Shown here: positions 7,510-14,892 of the stretch, piece by piece | Position numbering within the stretch: position 1 is the stretch's first letter | How the letters are laid out: every line of letters begins with the position of its first letter | NCBI GenBank assembly: GCA_903856555.1 | Contig: CAIOCC010000003.1 | Location: forward strand, 1-22,284 | Reading direction: 5' to 3' | Origin: an uncultured Bacteroidota bacterium | GTDB taxonomy: Bacteria > Bacteroidota > Bacteroidia > UBA7662 | Length of the DNA: 22,284 bases | The notes under the pieces: generated by a model | Seen by the model: the letters and a program-made list of their open reading frames with translations, nothing else | The model's database searches: none | Told to the model about the DNA's origin: nothing | Made by a program: the position numbers and the translations under genes

Positions 7510-9011
7510 GAGGATTTGGTTTTGACCGACCTGCGAGCCGTGGAACGCCCCTTGACAGGGGCCTTGGAGGCGGCGGAACGAGCACGCAAAAATGCATACA
7601 AAAGGCGAACACCGTGGCCGGTCGCGTGCTTGCCCCGGTAACCGCTTTCTTTATCCAAAAAGGCCGGACCGGCAATGTCCAAATGCACCCAAGGGTAATC
7701 GGTAAAATGCTCCAAAAACTTGGCCGCGGTGATGGCCCCGGCTTCTCGGCCCCCGATATTCTTGAGGTCCGCGACCGGCGTCCGAATCATATCCCCGTAT
7801 TCGTCCCACAATGGCAAAGGCACAAGGCGCTCATAGGTGGCCATGCCGGCCTCCAACAAGGTCGAAATCAACCCCGTATCCGCCGTCCCCATGCAGGGGG
7901 TGCCCTGACTACCCAGGGCCATGACAGCGGAACCTGTCAACGTAGCCAAATCCAAGACCAGCGAAGGCTTGAAACGCTTGGCATAATGCAAGGCATCCGC
8001 CAGAATTAGCCGCCCCTCCGCATCCGTGTTCAAAACTTCCACCGTGGTTCCGTCCGATATCCGAATGACATCGCCCGGGGCATACGCATCGCCACCAGGG
8101 CGATTGTCCGTGGCCGGAACCAAGGCGACAACATGCAAGGGCAATTGGTTCGCAGCCACCGCCTGCATGACCGCTCCAACAGCTGCCGCCCCGGCCATGT
8201 CACATTTCATGGTATCCATGCTTCCGGGGGTCGGTTTGAGGCTGAGACCGCCGGTATCGTAAACCACTCCTTTGCCAACCAAAACGACCGGTGAACCGAC
8301 CGGTGCATTTCGATGTTTGTATTCCATCACTGTGAAGGTCGGAGGCCGTACCGAACCCTGGTTGACGGCCAAGAGCCCCCCCATGCCCTCCTTGCGGATT
8401 CTCGCTTCGTTCCAAACCGTCACCTTGAACCCGTATTGACGACCGGATCTTTGAAAAGCTTGGGCCAATTCGATCGCACCCAAGGCAGACTGAGGTTCAT
8501 TCACCCAATCCCTGGCCGTGAAAACAGCCTTGGAAACTTCGATAAGCTCTTGAAGACGATTTTGAGGCAGGTTTTCGGCATGAATGCGCAAAGGCGCCGG
8601 CCAACCTTCCTTGGGCTTTTTGCGGTAACGATCAAAGCGATACGAAGCCAGGCACAAGCCTTCCATCAAGGCAAGATGGGCATCCACGCCTACTTCTGTG
8701 CTGGTTTTCAGGGTCTTGATTTTGTGAGCCCGGCACAAACGCTCCAACCGGTATCCCGCCATTCGCAGGGCTTCATCGCGGCGATGCAGGGCATCCATCC
8801 CATAAGAGGCCTTCTGCTCCTTCAACACATAAACCCAAACGGCCGCAGGCGCCAAAACCACCTGCACCCATTCCCCTTCGGGATAGGCCACATGCTCGAG
8901 AACCGATTGCCATTCAGGAGCTGCTGTTGAACGCAAAGCCTTCACGTTCTCAAAAACCAAGGCCGATGCGGTGGATGGGTTGGCCTTGGTGGACAAAAAA
9001 ACGGGTATCAT
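7506..9011 (-). CDS. Leucyl aminopeptidase (peptidase family M17)
   Basis: A 501-residue cytosolic aminopeptidase. The C-terminal M17 catalytic domain (about 165-485) has the two-metal-site residues in order: K247 in LVGKGVVYDTGG, D252, the catalytic K259 in LSLKP, D271 in KCDMAGAAAV, and D330/E332 with R334 in NTDAEGRL. The N-terminal 160 residues are the variable M17_N domain. The C-terminus ends in a basic Ala/Ser/Lys/Arg tail beyond the family core. It removes N-terminal residues from peptides in protein turnover. The gene lies 19 bases after the VIT-type gene and overlaps pdxA by four bases. PepA proteins can also bind DNA, but nothing here shows that role. Confidence 0.94.
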   Translation of the reverse strand: MIPVFLSTKANPSTASALVFENVKALRSTAAPEWQSVLEHVAYPEGEWVQVVLAPAAVWVYVLKEQKASYGMDALHRRDEALRMAGYRLERLCRAHKIKTLKTSTEVGVDAHLALMEGLCLASYRFDRYRKKPKEGWPAPLRIHAENLPQNRLQELIEVSKAVFTARDWVNEPQSALGAIELAQAFQRSGRQYGFKVTVWNEARIRKEGMGGLLAVNQGSVRPPTFTVMEYKHRNAPVGSPVVLVGKGVVYDTGGLSLKPTPGSMDTMKCDMAGAAAVGAVMQAVAANQLPLHVVALVPATDNRPGGDAYAPGDVIRISDGTTVEVLNTDAEGRLILADALHYAKRFKPSLVLDLATLTGSAVMALGSQGTPCMGTADTGLISTLLEAGMATYERLVPLPLWDEYGDMIRTPVADLKNIGGREAGAITAAKFLEHFTDYPWVHLDIAGPAFLDKESGYRGKHATGHGVRLLYAFLRARSAASKAPVKGRSTARRSVKTKSS

Positions 9012-9030
9012 AACACGGAATTTAGAGGGT

Positions 9031-9819
9031 TCAGGTGCCTAGCCATCTTTCGAGAACAAAACCAGCCACAAAGGAAAGGGCCGAAGCCAAGGAACCAAGG
9101 ATCAAGGTTTCGCTCATGCTGCGCCAGGGTGTCAGGGCAGTAACCCGACTCTTGAGCCAACCAATCCCTAGAAATCCCGCAGAAGTCAAGGCCGAGGCCA
9201 CCCAAAACAAGGACAAGTTAGCTGGATGATGGAGTTCGGAAGGGTTCCATAGAGCATGGGTCACAAACGTCAACAAGGGAATAGTTCCGACCATCAAAAA
9301 CGAAGCAAAGGTCGCTGCACCACAGGCCAGGGGGGATCTGGTGTCTTCCATCATTTCCAATTCCTCCTTCATCATGACTTCGATCCAGCGCTCCTTGTCC
9401 GCGGTGATGGTATTCACCACTTGTTCAAGCAGTTCCCCTTCAAAGCCTTTGGACTGGTATATTTCACGGATTTCCTCTCTTTCTTTTTCGGGGAGGTGAT
9501 CAACCTCCCAGGCCTCGATCGCTCGTTGTTTGCGGTAATGATCCCGTTCGGTTTTTTTGCTGAGATAGGCCCCCACGCTCATGGCGAAACCATCCGCAAC
9601 CAAATTGGCCAAACCCAGGATCAAAATAACAGCCGTCGACAAACCGGCCCCCGCTGCGGCCGATACCACGGCGAAGGTGGTTACCGAACCGTCAATACCC
9701 CCGTAGACCAATTCACCCATGTACTTGGACAGGGAGGTTGGCATTCCGTTATCGGTTCGGTGCAAGACCGATTCGTGGTGATGCGGATGAGAACTGCCAT
9801 GGGGTGCGCGCTCGCTCAT
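9031..9819 (-). CDS. VIT1/CCC1-family iron/manganese transporter
   Basis: A 262-residue membrane protein of the vacuolar iron transporter family, which exports Fe2+/Mn2+ from the cytosol by H+ exchange. TM1 carries the conserved acidic residue D43 in GGIDGSVTTFAVVS. Helices follow at about 60-85, 165-190, 203-222 and 237-257. Between TM2 and TM3, residues about 88-160 form a Glu/Met-rich cytosolic region (EKEREEIREIYQSKGF, then EVMMKEELEMMED) like the metal-binding domain of plant VIT1, so this is the full-length type. The first 25 residues are His-rich (SSHPHHHES), perhaps an extra metal-binding tail. An alternative Met26 start would delete that tail. It is the first gene of the minus-strand cluster. 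Substrate choice is not determinable from the sequence. Confidence 0.9.
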   Translation of the reverse strand: MSERAPHGSSHPHHHESVLHRTDNGMPTSLSKYMGELVYGGIDGSVTTFAVVSAAAGAGLSTAVILILGLANLVADGFAMSVGAYLSKKTERDHYRKQRAIEAWEVDHLPEKEREEIREIYQSKGFEGELLEQVVNTITADKERWIEVMMKEELEMMEDTRSPLACGAATFASFLMVGTIPLLTFVTHALWNPSELHHPANLSLFWVASALTSAGFLGIGWLKSRVTALTPWRSMSETLILGSLASALSFVAGFVLERWLGT

Positions 9820-9823
9820 GTTT

Positions 9824-9831
9824 CAAAGATA
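9824..9831 (-). promoter_or_regulatory. Candidate -7 element (TATCTTTG) for the VIT-family gene
   Basis: The minus-strand octamer TATCTTTG fits TAnnTTTG exactly and lies only four bases before the VIT-family ATG at 9819. A TTTG at 9847-9850 is 15 bases upstream, shorter than the usual spacing of about 19-21. If used, the transcript would start near or at the ATG, or translation would begin at Met26. Confidence 0.35.
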
Positions 9832-9855
9832 CCGACGAGACCCCTCCAAAATCCC

Positions 9856-9863
9856 TATTTTTG
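9856..9863 (+). promoter_or_regulatory. Candidate -7 element (TATTTTTG) for the HAD-like phosphatase gene
   Basis: A plus-strand match to TAnnTTTG in the 73-base divergent gap, with 29 bases between it and the ATG at 9893. No clear -33 TTTG is seen upstream, so the call rests on the -7 match and its position. Confidence 0.35.
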
Positions 9864-9892
9864 GGCCTAAACCATCGCCAAAAACCGAACCT

Positions 9893-10273
9893 ATGACAGT
9901 TGCAATTGATTTTGACGGCGTACTCCACGGCTACAGCCAAGGCTGGCAAGATGGCCGTATCTACGATCCCCCGGTGGCAGGAAGCCGAGAAGCCTTGGAG
10001 GCCATGAAGGCCCAAGGATGGAAAATCTACATCTACTCGACCCGCAGTAACAAACTTTACCACAAGGAACAATTCAAAGATCAGGAACTAGCCATGAAAA
10101 CTTGGCTGGAAGAACACAAGATACCCTACGATCGTATCTGGGGTTTTGGCAAACCCATGGCCGAGATTTATATCGACGATCGAGCCCTGACCTTTCGCGG
10201 GAATTGGGAGGAAACCCTTCGGGAAGCCCAAGAATTTTCGCCTTGGAACCGACCTCCTAAAAGTCAACAATGA
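9893..10273 (+). CDS. Small HAD-superfamily phosphatase-like protein
   Basis: A 126-residue protein with a minimal capless HAD fold. Motif I is the nucleophile/acid pair D6-F-D8-G in AIDFDGVLHG, motif II is IYSTRS, a lysine lies in GFGKPM, and motif IV is the acidic IYIDDRAL. These are the residues expected for Mg2+-dependent phosphoryl transfer via an aspartyl-phosphate. The closest type I can name is the small BT0820-like or phage-associated HAD hydrolase; the substrate is unknown. The ATG at 9893 was chosen because it puts motif I near the N-terminus, as in the family. The frame is open to 9818, but that stretch is non-conserved and contains the divergent promoter region. The gene is alone on the plus strand, and its last 17 bases overlap the end of the convergent TonB-dependent receptor gene. 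Confidence 0.8.
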   Translation: MTVAIDFDGVLHGYSQGWQDGRIYDPPVAGSREALEAMKAQGWKIYIYSTRSNKLYHKEQFKDQELAMKTWLEEHKIPYDRIWGFGKPMAEIYIDDRALTFRGNWEETLREAQEFSPWNRPPKSQQ

Positions 10274-12755
10274 CCCCCACCGTCGGCAACAATTGTCCGG
10301 CTGTGTTGGGAATGTTGGAAGCGCGGTAACGACTGGGATCCGAGGGATCGCTCACCAAGGCCCCTGTCACCCGATCCCGATCTGCTACCAAGAAGGACGG
10401 GCCTTGGGTCTGCTGATTCAACGCGTTTTGGATATCCAAGTAGAGGTTCAGGGCCCAGCCTTTGAATTCCCATTTGCGATCCACCCGAATGTCCAATTGC
10501 ATGGTCGCACCGCTCCGGTTGGCATTGAGACGGGTATAATCCAAGAAAGGCCGACCCAGTTGATCCCAAATAACTTTGCGCAGAGAACTTGAATCAAAAG
10601 GCGTGAACGGAGTTCCTCCCACGTAACGGTACCTCATCCCAATCTCCCAGTTTTTGGCAAAAATCTTGCCGCCTGTCAGGGTTAATAACCAGCGATTATC
10701 CCAGGCCGAGGGCGTGGGGGCTGAAGGCAAACCACTGCCAATCCGATTTTCAAAGAGCGAACGAACCCAGGTCAAGGCCATAATTCCGTAAAAACCCTTG
10801 TTAAGTTTTTGTTGCAACAACAGTTCCAGGCCATAGGTCTTGCCGGAACCTTCCGAACGCGCGGGCTCGTTTCCGATGATCCCAAAATCGGCCCCCAAAT
10901 TGGCCAAACTAATCCCCCGATCCTGCAAAACGGGCACGTTGGAATAGCCTTTGTAAAAGGACTCCAGGGTCGCCCGAAAGGTCTTGCCTCCAAAGTACTC
11001 CACACCCGCAACCCAATGATCACTGCCCATAAATCGAAGCCCGTTGTTACGATTCACGAATTCACCGTCGGTGGATGTTTTGAAGCCCAACAAGGTGTAG
11101 GCGGGCAGTTGATAATACATGCCGGTGTTGGCATTCAAGGTCCAGCGGGGGGCAAAATTATAGGATAACGAAAGCCTCGGCGAAAACTGCTCGAACAAGC
11201 GAGAAGTGGAGGGCGCCCAATCGCAGGCATCCAAGCGCAACCCGGCACTGGTGACCAAGAGACTCCCAAAATACGATTTGGAAACCTGCCCAAAAAGACC
11301 CATGCGGTTAAATCGTAATTCCGACTCAAAGCGGCGACTGACCAATTGGACAGCCCCAGCCCCGGATGCACTATCGGCCACCAATTCCTTGGACTCGTTT
11401 CGGACGGCGTAACGAGAACGCTCCAAGCTGAGGCCGTAGGATACCTTGAGCCCCGAACGGCTGCGTAACTGATGCTCAAAGCGAAAACGATTGTCGCTTT
11501 CTTGGGACTCGTAATCCTGAAGTCGAAGGCTGTCCTCGTTGTTATTGAGATGCTTGTATTGAACATTGTTGAGCATATTCCGACTCAGCACAAACGTCAT
11601 CACACCCGATTTTGCAAAATGCTTGTAAACCAAACCATTGGTATAATTCCATTGGGTCGTCACAGGCAAATAACCCAATATATATCGTTGCTGATCAACA
11701 AGTTCCGTATCCACTTTGGGGTTCAATGCCGGATCGTAACTGAGGTTGAGGGATGTATTCAATTGAAATTGATCGATGGCCCCTAACCCTACAAAATAAA
11801 TTTCATTGCGATCATCAATCCGGTGTTTGATTTTGGCCTGAAATCCATTAAAGGTTGGTAAGAACGGGAGTCCTATCGCGGAGAATAAAAACTGCAAATA
11901 GCTTCGACGGGCCGAAACCACGTAGGATGTTTTGGGGCCCAGGGGACCTTCGGCAATCAGCCCTATATCGCTGGCGCCTACGATGGAACGGAAGGCAGCC
12001 CGATCGGTACGGGCATCTTTTTGTCGAAATTCAAAGACCGAGCTGAGGGCATTCCCCCGGTTGGCAGGAAAGGCCCCGGAGTAAAAATCAACCTCCCGAA
12101 TCATGTCGACATTGATAATCCCGACCGGCCCCCCGGAACTCCCTTGGGTTGCAAAGTGATTGATGACCGGGACCTCGACCCCATCCAAAAAGAAGCGATT
12201 TTCGTTCGGAGCCCCCCCACGGATCACAATATCGTTTCGGAAACTAACCCCCGATGAGACCCCGGGCAGGGATTGGATGGCTTTGGACAGATCCCGGTTT
12301 CCGCCGGGATTGCGTTGAATTTCAGCAACTCCAATATTTCGCAAGGAGAGGGGGCTTTCTTCGGTCCTCGAAAATGCCGAAGACTGCACTTCAACCGCCT
12401 GCAGCAAGCGACTATCGCTCTCCAATTCAACATCCAAAAGGGCAACGCGGGCATCGCTGACCTGGATTTCAAAAAAGGTCTTGGGCTTGTACCCGAGAAA
12501 AGAAACCGTCACATTGTAAAAACCACGCTCCAAGCCATCGATGGTGTAAACGCCCTGCTCGTTGGTGGTCGTACCGCGCGTTGTCCCCACCAAAACCACG
12601 TTGGCAAAACCAATGGGTTGCCCGGATAAGGCATCCCGTACCTTCCCGGTGATTTTGCCCTTTTGGGCGTAGGCTGTTGGTGCGGCCCCTCCCAAGAGGA
12701 CCATTAGCAGCAGGATCAGGCCCCAAAAAGGCTTCGAATTAGGAATGCGATTCAT
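10257..12755 (-). CDS. TonB-dependent outer-membrane receptor with carboxypeptidase-regulatory-like domain
   Basis: An 832-residue outer-membrane protein. It has a signal peptide of about 30 residues ending AYA, a carboxypeptidase-regulatory-like domain (about 32-118, KITGKVRDALSGQPIGFANV), then a plug domain (about 130-260, with LPGVSSGVSFRNDIVIRGG and NRFFLDGVEVP). The remainder is a beta-barrel rich in alternating aromatic strands, ending VIVDF with the C-terminal Phe typical of barrel proteins. Such receptors import ligands using TonB-ExbBD energy. No SusD-like partner is next door, so this is not a visible SusCD pair, and the ligand is unknown. Its ATG lies inside the last 17 bases of the ketolase gene, so it is probably co-expressed with it. 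The 3' end overlaps the convergent HAD gene by 17 bases. Confidence 0.93.
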   Translation of the reverse strand: MNRIPNSKPFWGLILLLMVLLGGAAPTAYAQKGKITGKVRDALSGQPIGFANVVLVGTTRGTTTNEQGVYTIDGLERGFYNVTVSFLGYKPKTFFEIQVSDARVALLDVELESDSRLLQAVEVQSSAFSRTEESPLSLRNIGVAEIQRNPGGNRDLSKAIQSLPGVSSGVSFRNDIVIRGGAPNENRFFLDGVEVPVINHFATQGSSGGPVGIINVDMIREVDFYSGAFPANRGNALSSVFEFRQKDARTDRAAFRSIVGASDIGLIAEGPLGPKTSYVVSARRSYLQFLFSAIGLPFLPTFNGFQAKIKHRIDDRNEIYFVGLGAIDQFQLNTSLNLSYDPALNPKVDTELVDQQRYILGYLPVTTQWNYTNGLVYKHFAKSGVMTFVLSRNMLNNVQYKHLNNNEDSLRLQDYESQESDNRFRFEHQLRSRSGLKVSYGLSLERSRYAVRNESKELVADSASGAGAVQLVSRRFESELRFNRMGLFGQVSKSYFGSLLVTSAGLRLDACDWAPSTSRLFEQFSPRLSLSYNFAPRWTLNANTGMYYQLPAYTLLGFKTSTDGEFVNRNNGLRFMGSDHWVAGVEYFGGKTFRATLESFYKGYSNVPVLQDRGISLANLGADFGIIGNEPARSEGSGKTYGLELLLQQKLNKGFYGIMALTWVRSLFENRIGSGLPSAPTPSAWDNRWLLTLTGGKIFAKNWEIGMRYRYVGGTPFTPFDSSSLRKVIWDQLGRPFLDYTRLNANRSGATMQLDIRVDRKWEFKGWALNLYLDIQNALNQQTQGPSFLVADRDRVTGALVSDPSDPSRYRASNIPNTAGQLLPTVGVIVDF

Positions 12756-13566
12756 TGATAGGTTCGTTTGGATGATGTTTGGTTAGATACAACTGCCACC
12801 AAGGAATACCCGGGGCTTCGTGGTGCTCCCAATGGTACCCAAAAAAATAGCAGGTCAAAAAGGCCCAGAGGTGATTGGTGGGCAGGCTCCTGGACCGGTG
12901 TTCATTGTCTGGAACAAGGCCGTTGGCTGGATCACTCAAATGCGGAAGGTAGGTTCCAAAATAAAAAAGCTGCATCAGGCCCGCTATCGACGGAACGATG
13001 TAAAACTGGAGCATTGATGTTGGGTCAACACCCTTGGCTTTGAGCAAATTAAACAAAACAGCGCATAACAAAACCTGGGTCCAACGGACGTAATACGAGA
13101 TGAATTTCCAAAACCAAGGAAAAAATCGCGGCGGGCCAAAATCGGGGTCCTCCTCGGTTCCTACAAAGCGATGGTGTCGGTGGTGTTCTGGTAACATTCG
13201 AGACCATGAATTAAAGGCAAAAGCCCACAGGCAGAGACGGCCCACGAGGCGATTCAAAGCGGGACTATGGCTCACCGTCCCGTGCATGGCATCGTGAGCC
13301 GTGATAAAAAGTCCGGTAAACAAAAAGGTTTGCAAGGCCATCAAAATCCATAACAGAGGATCAGACCAGGACCAAGAGACGCTACAGCCCCCCACAAGAA
13401 GTCCAGCCCAGGCCAACATAATCAAAGAAGCCAGGCCCAAACCCCAACCTTGACGAATCCTACGTTGGACCTTTGCCCGGAATTCCGGGGCGTGGCCAGG
13501 GAATGTGGTCTCCCTCAAGACTTTTCGATTTGACGAATCAAACGCGATGAATTCGGCGATGTCCAT
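12739..13566 (-). CDS. CrtW-type beta-carotene ketolase / membrane fatty-acid-desaturase family
   Basis: A 275-residue di-iron membrane oxygenase. The histidine boxes are HDAMH (91-95), HHRHH (128-132) and HWEHH (245-249). Flanking segments FLFTGLFITAHDAMHG, YFGTYLPH, and FLTCYFFGYHWEHH followed by IPWWQL match CrtW ketolases better than acyl-lipid desaturases, pointing to 4-keto-carotenoid formation. The start is uncertain. The first ATG, at 13566, overlaps the peroxidase gene by 52 bases; a TTG at 13518 overlaps its TGA as TTGA and would give 259 residues beginning just before the first TM, closer to usual CrtW length. No other carotenoid genes are in the window. The stop overlaps the receptor start by 17 bases. 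Confidence 0.8.
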   Translation of the reverse strand: MDIAEFIAFDSSNRKVLRETTFPGHAPEFRAKVQRRIRQGWGLGLASLIMLAWAGLLVGGCSVSWSWSDPLLWILMALQTFLFTGLFITAHDAMHGTVSHSPALNRLVGRLCLWAFAFNSWSRMLPEHHRHHRFVGTEEDPDFGPPRFFPWFWKFISYYVRWTQVLLCAVLFNLLKAKGVDPTSMLQFYIVPSIAGLMQLFYFGTYLPHLSDPANGLVPDNEHRSRSLPTNHLWAFLTCYFFGYHWEHHEAPGIPWWQLYLTKHHPNEPINESHS

Positions 13567-14117
13567 GGCAAAAACCAATCGACCAATCGACCCTTTTCGT
13601 CAACCAGATACTTCTGGTAATTCCACCAAATTCGGGTGGAAAAGGCCCCGTTGAGTTGCTTGGAGGTTAACCATTCCAGCACCGGATCCTTGTTGGACCC
13701 ACGGTGGGTCCCTTTGGCCAGCATCAAAAATTCAACACCGTAATTGCGAAGGCAGTGTTCGCCAATTTGGGCCCCGTTGAGGGGCTCCTGCCCGATAAAA
13801 TCATTGGTCGGAATACCCACCACGAGCAATCGGCCTTTGTAACGATTCTGAAGATTTTGCAGGTCCTTCAATTGGGGAGCCAGTCCGCAACCGGTGGCCG
13901 TATTGACCAACAAGACCTTTCGGCCACGAAAAGCATCGAAAGAGACGGTTTTGCCTTCGAGATCCAGGGCCTTTAATTGATAAAAATCCATTGTTGTGGT
14001 GGGGGGTGAGGCGGCTTGAACACAGCTAAAAAGATAAGAACCCAGCCCTAAAGAAGTCAGAATTATCAAAGACACGGTCCAAGCGCGCTTCCTCGTCCAT
14101 CGGTGAATCATTCTCAT
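13515..14117 (-). CDS. Glutathione-peroxidase-family thiol peroxidase, membrane- or lipid-anchored
   Basis: A 200-residue protein. A basic start and a hydrophobic segment (about 13-33) target it to the envelope. The segment ends YLFSC, an imperfect lipobox, so it could be a lipoprotein at Cys32 or simply membrane-anchored. The GPx domain (about 43-200) has the peroxidatic Cys in NTATGCGLAPQ, the family segment TNDFIGQEP, a later Cys (EHCLRNYGVEF) that could resolve the disulfide, and the Trp-Asn pair in WWNYQKYLVDEKG. The catalytic-tetrad Gln (NQF in most relatives) is Asp here. It probably reduces peroxides in the periplasm using a thioredoxin-like donor. It is first in a run with the ketolase and the receptor. 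Confidence 0.88.
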   Translation of the reverse strand: MRMIHRWTRKRAWTVSLIILTSLGLGSYLFSCVQAASPPTTTMDFYQLKALDLEGKTVSFDAFRGRKVLLVNTATGCGLAPQLKDLQNLQNRYKGRLLVVGIPTNDFIGQEPLNGAQIGEHCLRNYGVEFLMLAKGTHRGSNKDPVLEWLTSKQLNGAFSTRIWWNYQKYLVDEKGRLVDWFLPWTSPNSSRLIRQIEKS

Positions 14118-14159
14118 GGGGCTAAACTACTTTGAAAAACAACGCAGACGAAGGGTTTG

Positions 14160-14191
14160 TTTGCTACCCGAGGCCAAGAGGCTTAATTTTG
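14160..14191 (+). promoter_or_regulatory. Bacteroidota-type promoter before mtgA (TTTG-N20-TAATTTTG)
   Basis: TTTG at 14160-14163 (with a second TTTG at 14156-14159) is followed after 20 bases by TAATTTTG at 14184-14191. This matches both the -33 and -7 elements of the Bacteroidota sigma-ABfr promoter. It is the best promoter in the window. It ends only four bases before the mtgA ATG, so the predicted transcript would have almost no leader. Confidence 0.55.
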
Positions 14192-14195
14192 GTGC

Positions 14196-14870
14196 ATGCT
14201 GGGGAAAATTCTTCGATTCCTGCTGGTCTTGTGGTTGAGTACCCTGGGACTTACCCTTCTCTACCGTTGGATTCCGGTCCCACTGACCCCTCTCATGGTT
14301 TTGCGTTTGTTGGAGAAGCCTCAACCTGGCCAGGTCCATCGTTGGTACAGGGATTGGGTACCTATGGAAGAGGTTTCCCCTCATTTGGTCCAGGCCGCCG
14401 TTGCCGCCGAAGACCAACACTTCATGAGCCATAACGGCTTTGACCTAGAAGCGATTCAAAAGGCGTATCGTCGGAATCAAAGCGGAAAGAAACAAAAGCT
14501 TGGAGGATCGACCATCTCGCAGCAAACCGCCAAAAATGTCTTTTTGTGGCCAGCCCGGAATTATTTGCGCAAGGGCTTGGAGGTTTATTTCACCCTGACC
14601 ATCGAATGGTTGTGGCCCAAGCGGCGCATCATGGAGGTTTACCTCAATAGCATTGAGATGGGCCCAGGAATCTATGGGGCCGAGGCGGCGGCTCAGCATT
14701 ACTTCAAGAAGCCGGCTGCCAAGCTTACCAAGCGTGAAGCGGCCCTCTTGGTCGCTGCCTTCCCCAATCCGCGCCAACGCAATCCATCGCAACCGACGGC
14801 CTACCTGCGACGACGGGCATCCAAAATTCAACGACTGATGCGTCAAATTGGGCCTGTCCAATTAGACTAG
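14196..14870 (+). CDS. mtgA: Monofunctional biosynthetic peptidoglycan transglycosylase
   Basis: A 224-residue GT51 enzyme that polymerises glycan strands from lipid II at the outer face of the inner membrane. One N-terminal TM helix (about 5-23) anchors it. The GT51 motifs appear in order: EDQHF with the catalytic Glu72 (AAVAAEDQHFMSHNGFD), GGSTISQQTAKN (about 103-114), RKGLEVYFTLTIE, and RRIMEVYLNSIEMG with the second Glu147. No transpeptidase domain follows, so it is the monofunctional form, of normal length. The ATG at 14196 is needed to keep the TM anchor. It starts a plus-strand envelope group and is followed after 22 bases by the LptF/G-type gene. Confidence 0.95.
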   Translation: MLGKILRFLLVLWLSTLGLTLLYRWIPVPLTPLMVLRLLEKPQPGQVHRWYRDWVPMEEVSPHLVQAAVAAEDQHFMSHNGFDLEAIQKAYRRNQSGKKQKLGGSTISQQTAKNVFLWPARNYLRKGLEVYFTLTIEWLWPKRRIMEVYLNSIEMGPGIYGAEAAAQHYFKKPAAKLTKREAALLVAAFPNPRQRNPSQPTAYLRRRASKIQRLMRQIGPVQLD

Positions 14871-14892
14871 TAGCCTGATACACCCCCCCCAC

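Noticed and set aside
9818..9892. Upstream extension of the HAD-like protein by 25 residues
   Set aside because: It would place motif I unusually far from the N-terminus and covers the divergent promoter region with its TAnnTTTG matches on both strands.
12739..13566. Acyl-lipid fatty-acid desaturase as the identity of the three-histidine-box protein
   Set aside because: Box spacing and the FGTYLPH and IPWWQL segments fit CrtW ketolases better, although the superfamily is shared and the substrate is unproven.
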